Part shown: positions 1-8,017 of the stretch, piece after piece
How positions within the stretch are numbered: position 1 is the first letter of the stretch
Layout of the letters: every line of letters begins with the position of its first letter
NCBI GenBank assembly: GCA_942492735.1
Contig: OW818648.1
Location: 1,612,001-1,676,000, forward strand
Direction of reading: 5' to 3'
Length of the DNA: 64,000 nt
Origin: Sporobacter sp942492735
Lineage (GTDB): Bacteria; Bacillota; Clostridia; Oscillospirales; Oscillospiraceae
Position numbers and translations under genes: made by a program
Notes under the pieces: model-generated
Databases searched by the model: none
What the model saw: the letters and a program-made list of their open reading frames with translations, nothing else
What the model was told of the DNA's origin: nothing

Positions 1-1769
1 TGGCTGCGGAAAAAATCAGAAAAAGCTATAGTGAAAAAATACTATTAAACGATGTGTCCCTTTATATAGACAAGGGGGACAAAATCGGTGTTATCGGCGT
101 CAACGGGACGGGGAAGTCGACGTTTTTAAAAATCCTGGCGGGCGTTGAAGAACCGGATTCCGGCTCCGTCACAAAATATACAGGTGTCCGCGTGCAGTAT
201 TTATCACAGAATCCAATCTGGGATGAAGCGCTGACTGTTCTGGAGCATGTATTTTCCGGCGCGCCGGAACTACAAGATGAAAATGAATTTGAGGCGAAGA
301 GGATACTAACGAGGCTCGGCATCGTCGATTTTGATAGACAAGTCAGCGGCTTGTCGGGCGGCCAGAGAAAGCGCGTCGCGATTGCAAGCGCCTTGATCAC
401 GCCCTGCGACGTGCTGATTTTAGACGAACCGACAAACCATCTTGACACAGAGATGATCCAATGGCTCGAGAGCTATCTAAGCAGATATACGGGCGCGCTC
501 GTCATGGTGACGCATGACCGCTACTTTTTAAATCGCATCGTCAACAAAATCGTTGAGATCGATAACGGCAATTTGTACAGCTATCAGGCAAATTATTCGA
601 AGTATCTTGAGCTTAAGGCGGAGCGAGAGGAGATGGCGCAAGGTACCGAACGCAAACGCCAGAGCCTTTTACGAACAGAGCTCGAATGGATCCAACGCGG
701 CCCGAGAGCTCGCGGTACAAAAAGCAAGGACAGAATCGCCCGTTTTGAGGCGCTCAGCGAAAAATCCGGGCCTTCGGAGCAGTCGAAACTGGAGGTAAGC
801 TCCATATCGAGCCGTCTCGGTAAAAAGACGATTGAGATCAGCGACATCTCCATGCGCTTTGATGGAAAACAGCTTATCGAGCATTTCGACCATAATCTTC
901 TCAGAGATGACAGAATCGGGATACTCGGTAAAAATGGCTGCGGAAAATCTACCTTCCTGAATATCATCAGCGGCAGAATGCAGCCGGACAGCGGCTCTGT
1001 TGTTTTCGGCGATACTGTAAAGCTCGGGTATTTTTCGCAGGGCTCAGAGGAAATGGACCTCTGCATGCGGGTAATTGATTACATCAAGGAAATCTCCGGG
1101 ACGGTTGAGACGCCGGACGGCACCATCACTGCGTCGCAAATGCTTGAAAAATACATGTTTCCGCCTGACCTGCAATGGAACACCATCAGCAGGCTATCCG
1201 GCGGCGAGCGGCGCAGGCTATTCCTGCTCGGCATCCTCATGCAGGCGCCGAATGTCCTGCTCCTGGATGAGCCGACGAATGACCTTGACATTCAAACGCT
1301 GACAATTCTCGAGGAATACCTCAACGCCTTTAACGGCGCTGTCATTGCCGTATCGCACGACCGGTATTTTTTAGATAAGGTCGCCGATACAATATTTGAT
1401 TTTCAAGGCGATGGCACAATTAAAAAATACCTCGGCAGCTATTCGGATTATTGTGAGTCAAACACCGCCGAAACGGTCTCTAAAAAAGACACAGAGACGC
1501 CCGTTACCGCCAGAAGCAACGCCGCAAAAAAGCTCAAATTTACATTTAAAGAACAGCGCGAGTTCGAAAGCATCGACGCTGATATTGCCGGTCTGGAAAA
1601 TGAAATTGAAGCGTTATCCCTGCTGATCGAGGCTGCTTCGAGTGATTATATTAAGCTGCAGGAGCTCATGGCGCAAAAGGAAGCTATGGATAAGGCGCTC
1701 GAGGAAAAAATGGAACGGTGGGTTTACCTGAATAATCTGGCTGAAATGATTGCCGCAAGCGAGAAATAG
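1..1769 (+). CDS. ABC-F family ATPase, Uup-like (5' end missing)
   Basis: Soluble duplicated-ABC protein of the ABC-F group, whose members act on ribosomes or nucleic acids rather than in transport. The open frame runs in from the left edge (codons in phase from base 3; residues AAEKIRKSYSEK precede the first possible GTG at 54), so only a short N-terminal piece is missing. ABC domain 1 has Walker A GVNGTGKST, signature LSGGQ and Walker B LILDEPTNHLD. A charged linker follows, then ABC domain 2 with GKNGCGKST, LSGGE and LLLDEPTNDLD. A C-terminal charged, probably coiled-coil tail of about 80 residues (KLKFTFKEQREFE onward) resembles the DNA-binding tail of Uup. Both ATPase sites look intact. 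Family is certain; the Uup assignment within ABC-F is likely but not proven. Confidence 0.9.
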   Translation, partial: AAEKIRKSYSEKILLNDVSLYIDKGDKIGVIGVNGTGKSTFLKILAGVEEPDSGSVTKYTGVRVQYLSQNPIWDEALTVLEHVFSGAPELQDENEFEAKRILTRLGIVDFDRQVSGLSGGQRKRVAIASALITPCDVLILDEPTNHLDTEMIQWLESYLSRYTGALVMVTHDRYFLNRIVNKIVEIDNGNLYSYQANYSKYLELKAEREEMAQGTERKRQSLLRTELEWIQRGPRARGTKSKDRIARFEALSEKSGPSEQSKLEVSSISSRLGKKTIEISDISMRFDGKQLIEHFDHNLLRDDRIGILGKNGCGKSTFLNIISGRMQPDSGSVVFGDTVKLGYFSQGSEEMDLCMRVIDYIKEISGTVETPDGTITASQMLEKYMFPPDLQWNTISRLSGGERRRLFLLGILMQAPNVLLLDEPTNDLDIQTLTILEEYLNAFNGAVIAVSHDRYFLDKVADTIFDFQGDGTIKKYLGSYSDYCESNTAETVSKKDTETPVTARSNAAKKLKFTFKEQREFESIDADIAGLENEIEALSLLIEAASSDYIKLQELMAQKEAMDKALEEKMERWVYLNNLAEMIAASEK

Positions 1770-1848
1770 TACCATTACACGACGGGAGAATGAGCGCAGG
1801 TCAAGTCCGTAATCGTTAGCACAGCATCAGCAATCGTTGAGGTCATCT

Positions 1849-1877
1849 ATCCCGCTTCGTTCGTTATGAGGCGGGAT
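1849..1877 (+). terminator. Hairpin after the ABC-F gene
   Basis: A perfect 7-bp inverted repeat ATCCCGC/GCGGGAT with a 15-nt loop lies 80 bases after the ABC-F stop and is followed by a moderately T-rich stretch (TGTTGTTCTCC). It plausibly terminates the ABC-F transcript; the T tract is weak. Confidence 0.5.
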
Positions 1878-1915
1878 TGTTGTTCTCCTTGTCGTTGCAG
1901 CCTTAATCAGGCAAA

Positions 1916-1943
1916 TTGACATTTTTTTGTTATATGATATAAT
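1916..1943 (+). promoter_or_regulatory. Sigma-A-type promoter for the CBS-domain gene
   Basis: Consensus -35 TTGACA (1916-1921) and -10 TATAAT (1938-1943) with 16-bp spacing. Transcription would begin near 1950, giving a leader of about 170 nt before the TTG start at 2122. Confidence 0.75.
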
Positions 1944-1951
1944 GTATTTAT

Positions 1952-2000
1952 AAACACACTCAATAAGGCGATTAAGGTATCGGCTTGTTTAGGTGTGTTT
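1952..2000 (+). promoter_or_regulatory. Leader stem upstream of the CBS-domain gene
   Basis: The 5' leader can form an 8-bp perfect stem AAACACAC/GTGTGTTT closing a 33-nt loop, followed by TTCAC. It matches no riboswitch class I know; it may only be a stabilising or attenuating hairpin. Metal-responsive leaders are known for some membrane proteins of this kind, but none of their motifs is visible. Confidence 0.25.
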
Positions 2001-2121
2001 TCACATATCATGCATATGATTGCTGACTGCGAGATTTGTAAATATAATGCTATCAAAAAAACAGCATACTTGGAGACAATACTAACAACAGAACATCGGA
2101 AACAACGAGGAGGTCATTTAC

Positions 2122-3471
2122 TTGACAGGCAGTGATCCTATTATAGGGCAAATTTTCCTGCAGCTATTCTTAATTTTACTTAATGCAATATTTGCATGTG
2201 CTGAAATTGCTATTATTTCTATGAATGATAACAAGCTTGCCAAGCTCACGTCAACCGGGAATAAACGGGCAATCAGGCTTTCAAAACTTATAAAGCAGCC
2301 TGGCCGTTTTTTAGCGACAATACAGGTTGGAATTACACTGGCGGGTTTTCTAGGCAGTGCATTTGCCGCAGATAATTTCTCCGGTAAATTAACGCAGTGG
2401 CTCATTGATATTGGCGTTAAAATACCTCCGTCTACACTCGATACTATATCCGTTATCATTATTACAATAATTTTGTCTTATTTCACACTTGTCTTGGGAG
2501 AACTTGTACCAAAAAGAATCGCTATGAGAAAAGCGGAACAGCTTGCGCTTGCAATGTCAGGACTTGTTTTAACTATTTCGAAAATATTCGCCCCTGTGGT
2601 TTGGTTCTTGACAATATCGACAAATGGACTGTTACGTATTATCGGGATTGATCCGCATGCTGCAGATGATGAGGTCACAGAGGAAGAAATACGCATGATG
2701 GTGGATGCCGGCAGTGAGAGAGGCGCAATTGATCCTGAAGAGAAAACGATGATACAGAATATATTCGAATTTGATGATACATTTGCTTCGGACATTATGA
2801 CGCACCGGACTGAGGTTTCAGTTTTGTGGCTTGATGAAAATGACGAGCAATGGGAAAAAACGATAAATGAAAGCAGACATTCGGTATATCCTATATGTTC
2901 GGAAAGTGCGGATGACATCGTCGGCATTTTATATGCTAAAGAGTATTTCAGGCTGAAGGACAAGACGCGCAAGAGCGTTATGAATAATGCGGTAAGAGCT
3001 GCATATTTTGTTTCAGAAACAATTCGAACAGATGTCTTATTCCGTAACATGAAAAAAAACCGCAGTCACTTTGCTGTCATAATAGATGAATACGGCGGAA
3101 TGAGCGGGATTGTTACGATGAATGATCTTCTCGAGCAATTGGTGGGAGAGCTTGAAGATGATATTTCGATGCCTATTGAACAGCCATTAATAGAGCGTAT
3201 TGACTCAAAAACTTGGAAAATTCGCGGGGTTGCTCCATTGGATATTGTTTCGGAACAGCTGAGTATTATCCTACCGGAAGACGATTATGTTACCTTCGGA
3301 GGGTTAGTGTTTGGAATTTTAGGCACGATACCTGATGATGGCAGTAAGCCCGAACTTGAGGAATTTGGACTGGTGATTAAGGTTACCGACGTCCGTAATC
3401 ACAGAATGGAAAGTGCTATTGTATGTCTTTCTGAAGATGCTCTGAAAGAAGATCGGGAATTGCACGTTTAG
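2122..3471 (+). CDS. HlyC/CorC-family CBS-domain membrane protein
   Basis: Integral membrane protein of the DUF21-CBS-CorC_HlyC architecture, 449 residues, the usual length. The N-terminal 190 or so residues hold several hydrophobic segments (DUF21), followed by a CBS pair (starting near IMTHRTEV and ending near GIVTMNDLLEQLVGE) and a C-terminal CorC_HlyC domain. Relatives are implicated in magnesium or other cation efflux and were once called hemolysins. The TTG start at 2122 is chosen because GAGGAGG ends 8 bases upstream. The gene stands alone behind its own consensus promoter and a long leader. Transport substrate is not predictable from sequence. Confidence 0.88.
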   Translation: MTGSDPIIGQIFLQLFLILLNAIFACAEIAIISMNDNKLAKLTSTGNKRAIRLSKLIKQPGRFLATIQVGITLAGFLGSAFAADNFSGKLTQWLIDIGVKIPPSTLDTISVIIITIILSYFTLVLGELVPKRIAMRKAEQLALAMSGLVLTISKIFAPVVWFLTISTNGLLRIIGIDPHAADDEVTEEEIRMMVDAGSERGAIDPEEKTMIQNIFEFDDTFASDIMTHRTEVSVLWLDENDEQWEKTINESRHSVYPICSESADDIVGILYAKEYFRLKDKTRKSVMNNAVRAAYFVSETIRTDVLFRNMKKNRSHFAVIIDEYGGMSGIVTMNDLLEQLVGELEDDISMPIEQPLIERIDSKTWKIRGVAPLDIVSEQLSIILPEDDYVTFGGLVFGILGTIPDDGSKPELEEFGLVIKVTDVRNHRMESAIVCLSEDALKEDRELHV

Positions 3472-3669
3472 ATCAGTGCTCAATGCTCTATTATGATTGA
3501 ATTAACATATTGCAAAACAGGGTAGCGGGTGTTAGCATGTTAACAGATTCGTCCGAAAGGAAACAGCCCAGGAGGACACCGGCAAGATCGAACACGATTT
3601 AAACGATAAGAGCTTTAATGCCATATACGCTAACACGCCAAACGAGGCAGACAGAAGCAATGAGCAAGT

Positions 3670-3694
3670 CAGGACGGCGCAATGCGCCGTCCTG
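3670..3694 (+). terminator. GC-rich hairpin upstream of the transglycosylase gene
   Basis: Perfect 11-bp inverted repeat CAGGACGGCGC/GCGCCGTCCTG with a 3-nt loop, 21 bases before the next start codon. There is no T tract, so it may be a mRNA-processing or stabilising hairpin rather than an intrinsic terminator. The rest of 3472-3715 shows no credible gene. Confidence 0.35.
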
Positions 3695-3715
3695 CTCTGA
3701 TGATGGGAGTTCGGG

Positions 3716-4255
3716 ATGAAAATAGTTAAGATATTATCGGTTTTGCTGGCGGTTCTTGTCGTTTGCTTTGCCGCACGCTATATTCTATACGAGGTTTTGT
3801 TTCCTCTGCAGTATAAGGATATTATCGATGAATACTCAAGCGAATACGATATTGACGCGTACTTAATGATGGCGATGATTAATACAGAGAGCGATTTTGA
3901 TAAGGAAGCCGTGTCCCCCGTGGGAGCTAAAGGTCTTATGCAGCTAACGGAGTCGACAGCGAAGTGGATAGCAGAAATTGTGGGAGATACCGATTTCGTG
4001 GTTGATGATTTGTATGATCCGGAGACAAATATAAAAATGGGATCATGGTATATCAATTACTTAAAAGAAAAATTCGATACGACGGAGCTTGTTCTGGCGG
4101 CATATAATGCCGGCCCCGGTAATGTGAATCAGTGGCTTAACGATTCAACAATATCAAAAGACGGGAAGGATTATAGTAATATTCCCTTTGAAGAGACGAG
4201 AGATTACGTTAAAAAAATACTCCGAGAAGAAAAGATATATCAATTTTTATATTAA
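3716..4255 (+). CDS. Lytic transglycosylase (SLT domain), membrane anchored
   Basis: Predicted murein lytic transglycosylase that cleaves the MurNAc-GlcNAc bond of peptidoglycan outside the membrane. The 179 residues begin with one hydrophobic segment (about residues 4-24) acting as signal anchor, followed directly by a single SLT (goose-lysozyme-like) domain. The catalytic glutamate is Glu58 in NTESDF; the family motifs GAKGLMQL and AAYNAGPGNV follow in the expected order. GGGAG lies 6 bases before the ATG. Short single-domain members like this are common in spore-formers, where some are tied to sporulation; that role here is inference. It ends before a strong terminator. Confidence 0.88.
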   Translation: MKIVKILSVLLAVLVVCFAARYILYEVLFPLQYKDIIDEYSSEYDIDAYLMMAMINTESDFDKEAVSPVGAKGLMQLTESTAKWIAEIVGDTDFVVDDLYDPETNIKMGSWYINYLKEKFDTTELVLAAYNAGPGNVNQWLNDSTISKDGKDYSNIPFEETRDYVKKILREEKIYQFLY

Positions 4256-4271
4256 GATATTATCTCGCTCA

Positions 4272-4311
4272 ATCAAAACCCACGCCGGACGGTGTGGGTT
4301 TTGATTTTTTT
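4272..4311. terminator. Intrinsic terminator between convergent genes
   Basis: Perfect 12-bp stem ATCAAAACCCAC/GTGGGTTTTGAT followed on the plus strand by seven T residues. It ends the transglycosylase transcript and may also stop the convergent methyltransferase operon. Confidence 0.85.
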
Positions 4312-4315
4312 GCCT

Positions 4316-4978
4316 CTATTCCAGCAGCAAATCTACTGCCGTGATTTCACTGTGCGGTCCTTTGACAATAAAATACGCGGCGGGCCAGGGCCCAAGCAGT
4401 AACGCCTGAATATAGGATGTTGTCGCGGGGATCACTTTCTGGACCAAGCCAAACTTTTCGGCGATCATCGCCGTGGCGCTGACGAGCGGCCCAATCGGGC
4501 TGACACCCGCGTCCAGCAACCCAAGCGACCGGTAGTGTCCATACATCGCCGTGATGATCTCTGCGGTCTGCTCTTGCCCGTATTTTTCAAGGCAGTGCTT
4601 GTATTCAACCCAGATGTTCCGTTCCCCGCGCAGCCAGCCTTCCGTCATGAAATAGGCGGCATATTCTTTTCCGATTTCTACACGTTTCTGAGGGGAGCCG
4701 ATCAGGAGCGAAATGCAGTCGTCAACACGAGGTATGATGAGTTCGAAGGCCCCTGTTTTCAGTTCTCGGACAGCATTGCCGCAGAAACCAAACAACAAAT
4801 AGACGTGTGCATACTCTTTAATTGAATCAAGAGCTTCCTGAAGCCTATCATGAAGCTTATTCGGCGTATTATGCAAACCTGAAGCGATCCAGATAACAGG
4901 CATGGTGACACCGGCTGTCTCCATAGTGAACAGCAGCTCATCCCTCAGTGTTTCACAGGCGATCATACAGTTATTCAT
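4316..4978 (-). CDS. DUF1638 protein of a corrinoid methyltransferase operon
   Basis: Conserved protein of unknown biochemical function, 220 residues. It shows the DUF1638 pattern: an N-terminal CETLRDEL block, a conserved Leu-His (SGLHNTPNKL), then LLFGFCGNAV and PRVDDCISLLIGS. DUF1638 genes often occur near corrinoid-dependent methyltransferases in anaerobes, and this one is the last gene of such an operon. Its ATG overlaps the stop of the upstream pterin-binding methyltransferase gene (ATGA, 4 bases), so the two are translationally coupled. Conserved Cys and His residues would allow a metal-binding or corrinoid-accessory role, but that is inference. Confidence 0.8.
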   Translation of the reverse strand: MNNCMIACETLRDELLFTMETAGVTMPVIWIASGLHNTPNKLHDRLQEALDSIKEYAHVYLLFGFCGNAVRELKTGAFELIIPRVDDCISLLIGSPQKRVEIGKEYAAYFMTEGWLRGERNIWVEYKHCLEKYGQEQTAEIITAMYGHYRSLGLLDAGVSPIGPLVSATAMIAEKFGLVQKVIPATTSYIQALLLGPWPAAYFIVKGPHSEITAVDLLLE

Positions 4979-5784
4979 ACACTTGATGGTCCGATTTTGC
5001 CTGCCCGATACGCCTGGTTGTATTTCCGGCAGAGACGGTCTCTGCCCAAAAGTGCTTCAACAGCATATATGGTCCCTATGAGATCCCTGTTCGTCGGGTC
5101 TAGAATACACGAGTCCAATCCGGCGGCCATGGCCAGTGTCAGGAAGTTTTTGTTAACGAGAGACCTGAGCGGCATTCCGAAGGACACGTTGCTCAGAGCC
5201 GCCGTTATATTGACGGCAGGGTTTTTCGCTTTAATACCGCGGATTGCATCGCAGAAACTCATAGCCGAATCATTGACGGCCGGCAGCGCTAAAACGAGAG
5301 GGTCAATATGTATTCTTTCCGGAGAAACACCATACTCTGCCGCCTTTTCAATGAGCTCGTAAGCAATACGCATCTTCTCGCCAGCGGACGCCGCGATGCC
5401 TTCGGTGCCGCAGCAGAGTGCGACCACGAGCCATTCCGGGTTATCATGCAGGATCGGCAGCAGGATGGCGCACTTTTCTCCCTCGCCGGAGATGGAGTTG
5501 ATAATGCCCGGCTGTTTCAACCTTGGAAAAACTTTTTCCAGCATCCTCGGATCCGGGCTGTCAATACAAATGGGCTTGGTCGCAGCACTTTGCACGATGT
5601 CAATCAGCCAGCAGAGCGCGCTGTACTCTTCCTCGGGAGCGGTGCCGGCACAGATATCCAGATAATCGGCGCCGCATTCCTCCTGGATTTTTACAAGATT
5701 GACAATGGTTGATGCATCCCTGTTCTTAATAGCCTCTGCGGTCTTGGGTATCGCACCGTTTATTTTTTCACCGATTAGTATCAT
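4975..5784 (-). CDS. Methylcorrinoid:tetrahydrofolate methyltransferase-like protein (pterin-binding)
   Basis: 269-residue TIM-barrel protein of the dihydropteroate synthase/MeTr group (AcsE, MtgA, MtvA). It opens with ILIGEKINGAIPK and has DYLDICAGT, PICIDSPDP, HIDPLVL and ITAALSNVSFGMP, the last corresponding to the conserved pterin-site asparagine region. Such proteins move a methyl group between methyl-corrinoid protein and tetrahydrofolate. Placed directly after the corrinoid-protein gene, it should be the second methyltransferase of the system, feeding methyl groups to folate. Spacing of 30 bases from the corrinoid gene indicates one operon. Reaction direction and partner are inferred from context. 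Confidence 0.85.
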   Translation of the reverse strand: MILIGEKINGAIPKTAEAIKNRDASTIVNLVKIQEECGADYLDICAGTAPEEEYSALCWLIDIVQSAATKPICIDSPDPRMLEKVFPRLKQPGIINSISGEGEKCAILLPILHDNPEWLVVALCCGTEGIAASAGEKMRIAYELIEKAAEYGVSPERIHIDPLVLALPAVNDSAMSFCDAIRGIKAKNPAVNITAALSNVSFGMPLRSLVNKNFLTLAMAAGLDSCILDPTNRDLIGTIYAVEALLGRDRLCRKYNQAYRAGKIGPSSV

Positions 5785-5814
5785 TTTTATCTCCTGTAAA
5801 ATGACTGAGCGCCA

Positions 5815-6447
5815 TTAAGCTTTCGCCCACCCGAGACAGATTTTCATTGTCTCCTGCGGATTCAGGGTCCACGCGTCCGCACCGACGATCGTACATGCTT
5901 CAGCGGTCACGGGAGCACCGCCGATGATGATCTTGACGCTCTCACGCAGGTTGGCAGCCGCCAAGGCTTCAACAGTTTTTTTCATCGCGCCAATCGCAAG
6001 TGTCAAAACTCCCGAAAGCGCAACGATTTTTAGGTTGTTTTCTTTAACGGCATCAACGATTTTTTGTGCGGGCACGTCGACACCAAGGTCGATAACCTCC
6101 ATACCTCCGGCTTCGAGCAGCGATTTGACGATGTTTTTGCCGATATCGTGCAGATCGCCCTCGACCGTGCAAAACACCATCTTGCCAACGGCAGCCGCGT
6201 TTTCCTGGATAAGCGCCGCCTTTAGTATTGCGACAGATTCCTGCATGAGTTCTCCGGCAAATATGAGATCTCCTACAAAATATTCACCTGTTTGGAAGCG
6301 GTCACCAACGATGGCCATGCCATCCTGGCAGGCTTCGAGAGCCTTTTGTGCGTCGCCGCCTTCGGCCATCAGCTGTTTCAGGGTGGCCTTGGCGGCGTTT
6401 TCATCAAGGTCGCCTATATCTTTTTTGAGCTTATCGAAATCAATCAT
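5815..6447 (-). CDS. Corrinoid (B12-binding) protein of a methyltransferase system
   Basis: Cytoplasmic corrinoid shuttle protein of the MtvC/MtbC/MtgC type, 210 residues, the family's usual size. The N-terminal four-helix cap (about residues 1-85) precedes a Rossmann-type cobalamin domain. The B12-binding signature D98-L-H100-D-I-G103 supplies the lower-axial histidine, and IIGGAPVT follows near the C terminus. A longer frame extends upstream, but the ATG at 6447 is preferred: GGAGG lies 7 bases upstream and homology starts at MIDFDKLKK. It accepts the methyl group from the upstream UroD-type enzyme and donates it to the pterin enzyme encoded next. No corrinoid-reactivating ATPase (RamA-like) gene is in the window. 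Confidence 0.92.
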   Translation of the reverse strand: MIDFDKLKKDIGDLDENAAKATLKQLMAEGGDAQKALEACQDGMAIVGDRFQTGEYFVGDLIFAGELMQESVAILKAALIQENAAAVGKMVFCTVEGDLHDIGKNIVKSLLEAGGMEVIDLGVDVPAQKIVDAVKENNLKIVALSGVLTLAIGAMKKTVEALAAANLRESVKIIIGGAPVTAEACTIVGADAWTLNPQETMKICLGWAKA

Positions 6448-6490
6448 TGCTATTCCTCCATTCGTTTTTGCGTCTCGTTGTGCGGGGTGA

Positions 6491-6667
6491 CTACAGGGCT
6501 GCTCCCATTTGTATGATATTATCCATGATGCCTTGGCGCTGCTCTTCGGGAAGCATTGCAAGAGAATTCGTCATGATGTCCCACCACTCATCAGAATATG
6601 GCTTCATGCCGGCATATTTCTTCATGGTGCGCTTCCACTTAAGCATACCTATTATTTCTTTGATCAT
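6491..6667 (-). CDS. Small 58-residue protein inside the methyltransferase operon
   Basis: Unrecognised small protein. The frame starts at ATG 6667 behind a strong AAAGGAGGG and ends at TAG 6491, lying 15 bases after the methyltransferase stop and 43 bases before the corrinoid-protein start, so it is well placed for translation in the operon. The product is rich in Met, Lys and aromatic residues (MIKEIIGMLKWKRTM at the start, SDEWWDIM in the middle, LPEEQRQGIMDNII near the end) and has no membrane segment or Cys. It could be a helical adaptor between methyltransferase and corrinoid protein. It could also be a relic; the intact frame and good ribosome site argue for a gene. Confidence 0.6.
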   Translation of the reverse strand: MIKEIIGMLKWKRTMKKYAGMKPYSDEWWDIMTNSLAMLPEEQRQGIMDNIIQMGAAL

Positions 6668-6682
6668 AGACGTCGCCCTCCT

Positions 6683-7819
6683 TTATATTGTGTACTGACG
6701 GACAAAGTTATTGAGCGCTATCAGGTTTTCGCGTTTGACGTCGCCGGGAAAAGCCGCTATTTTCGTCGTGCTCATGATGTAGCCTTCGCCCATATTGTCG
6801 ATGAGCTTTTTTGCGGCGTCGATACATTGCTGCGGTGTGCTGTAACCAAGATGCTCGATCGGAAAACCGCCCGCGAGGCACATGTTGGGCAGCTTTTTCC
6901 TGACCTCGTAAATATCGTCTTTCTCAATATGCAATATGGCCAGACCCTTGGGGATGTCCTGGAAAAACTCTGCAAATCGTAAAATATCACTCTCACAGAA
7001 TATGAATATGGTCTTACCCGCTTCAGATAGCATGTCAAATACCTTCTTCAGATACGGCCAGTAGATTTCCTCAAATTGCTTCACGCTGAGGAACGCGTGC
7101 GCCAGGAAGGCTGTGTAAAAATCGCAGATATAATCTGAACGGTCTATCTCCAGATTTCTCTTAAATGCGGGCAGCTGAAGCTTTTCCCAGTTCGCGTCTA
7201 GGAACAGTTGAAGCGCCGCTTTGTTTCTCCTGATATCCACGGCAAGATCTTTGATCCCTCTGAGTCCGGCGTTGAGTATTTCAAGAGGCGACATAACAAT
7301 GGATTGCATCGTCGATGTGAGAGGCCGCTTGATTTCATCCCTGTAAATATTGTCCGCGGTTGCGGCGAACTGCCCGAATCTAAAGAACTCGTTGAGGGCT
7401 TTTTCAAATATCGGTGTTGTTATATTGGGGTATTTCCGGGCAAAGGCCTTCCGCATAAATTTATTTGGGTCCTTGGCGTATTCAGCGTATTCCTCCGGAA
7501 ATATCAGGTTGTGATCAATCACGTTCATTGAACCTGTTTTCTTGTCGAGTAAATAGGAACCTCCGCCGAGGGTGTCGGTAAAAGGGAAACAGTACGTTGA
7601 ACCGCTCCACTGATAAGCGTCGAAATCATACCGTTTGGCAAATTCCACAAGGACCTCCTTCATTTTCTTGAAATCATAGAAGGCATCACCTGCGGTGTAT
7701 TTAGAATCGATAATCTGCCAGCCGGTTGCGTTTGCGAGATTCGGCACCGTTTTTGTCTTTTTGAAGCGCATAGCGTCCCTGAACTTCGTGAGTTTTTCCT
7801 GATGTTCTTGCGGACTCAT
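6683..7819 (-). CDS. UroD-fold corrinoid methyltransferase (substrate methyltransferase)
   Basis: 378-residue protein of the uroporphyrinogen decarboxylase superfamily, the fold used by MtaA, CmuA and the O-demethylase methyltransferases MtvB/OdmB. It is the first gene of an operon continuing with a small protein, the corrinoid protein and the pterin methyltransferase, which is the MtvB-C-A organisation of acetogen O-demethylases. The predicted role is to cleave a methyl group from an unknown methylated or methoxylated substrate and load it onto the corrinoid protein. Start at ATG 7819 (MSPQEHQEK) follows GGGAGGG by 6 bases; the frame is open 18 codons further up without a better site. It has an FCESD motif but no clear HxC zinc site, so the substrate is undetermined. 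Confidence 0.82.
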   Translation of the reverse strand: MSPQEHQEKLTKFRDAMRFKKTKTVPNLANATGWQIIDSKYTAGDAFYDFKKMKEVLVEFAKRYDFDAYQWSGSTYCFPFTDTLGGGSYLLDKKTGSMNVIDHNLIFPEEYAEYAKDPNKFMRKAFARKYPNITTPIFEKALNEFFRFGQFAATADNIYRDEIKRPLTSTMQSIVMSPLEILNAGLRGIKDLAVDIRRNKAALQLFLDANWEKLQLPAFKRNLEIDRSDYICDFYTAFLAHAFLSVKQFEEIYWPYLKKVFDMLSEAGKTIFIFCESDILRFAEFFQDIPKGLAILHIEKDDIYEVRKKLPNMCLAGGFPIEHLGYSTPQQCIDAAKKLIDNMGEGYIMSTTKIAAFPGDVKRENLIALNNFVRQYTI

Positions 7820-7856
7820 TGACATCCCTCCCCAGTTTTTTTGCAGTAGGCTATTA

Positions 7857-7886
7857 CTTGACGAGTCAAGCACTTGACATGTAAAG
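7857..7886. promoter_or_regulatory. Tandem 14-bp palindromes upstream of the methyltransferase operon
   Basis: CTTGACGAGTCAAG (7857-7870) is a 6+6 inverted repeat, and CTTGACATGTAAAG (7873-7886) is an imperfect copy 16 bp away. The pair begins 38 bases before the operon start codon, where an operator for a dimeric regulator would be expected. No convincing -10/-35 pair was found beside it. Confidence 0.45.
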
Positions 7887-7969
7887 TTTAACCCCGGGAA
7901 AAATCAGAATCAAGATAATAATGCACTTGTGAATCCAAATAATTCCTAAACAATTTGTACAATTAGCAT

Positions 7970-7999
7970 AAAAAGTGGCGCCTCGCTGAGCGAGGCGCC
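7970..7999 (-). terminator. Intrinsic terminator of the TetR gene
   Basis: Perfect 11-bp stem GGCGCCTCGCT/AGCGAGGCGCC with a one-base centre, followed on the minus strand by ACTTTTTATG. It separates the TetR gene from the methyltransferase operon lying in the same direction. Confidence 0.8.
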
Positions 8000-8017
8000 G
8001 GTTGCTTATCATATGAG

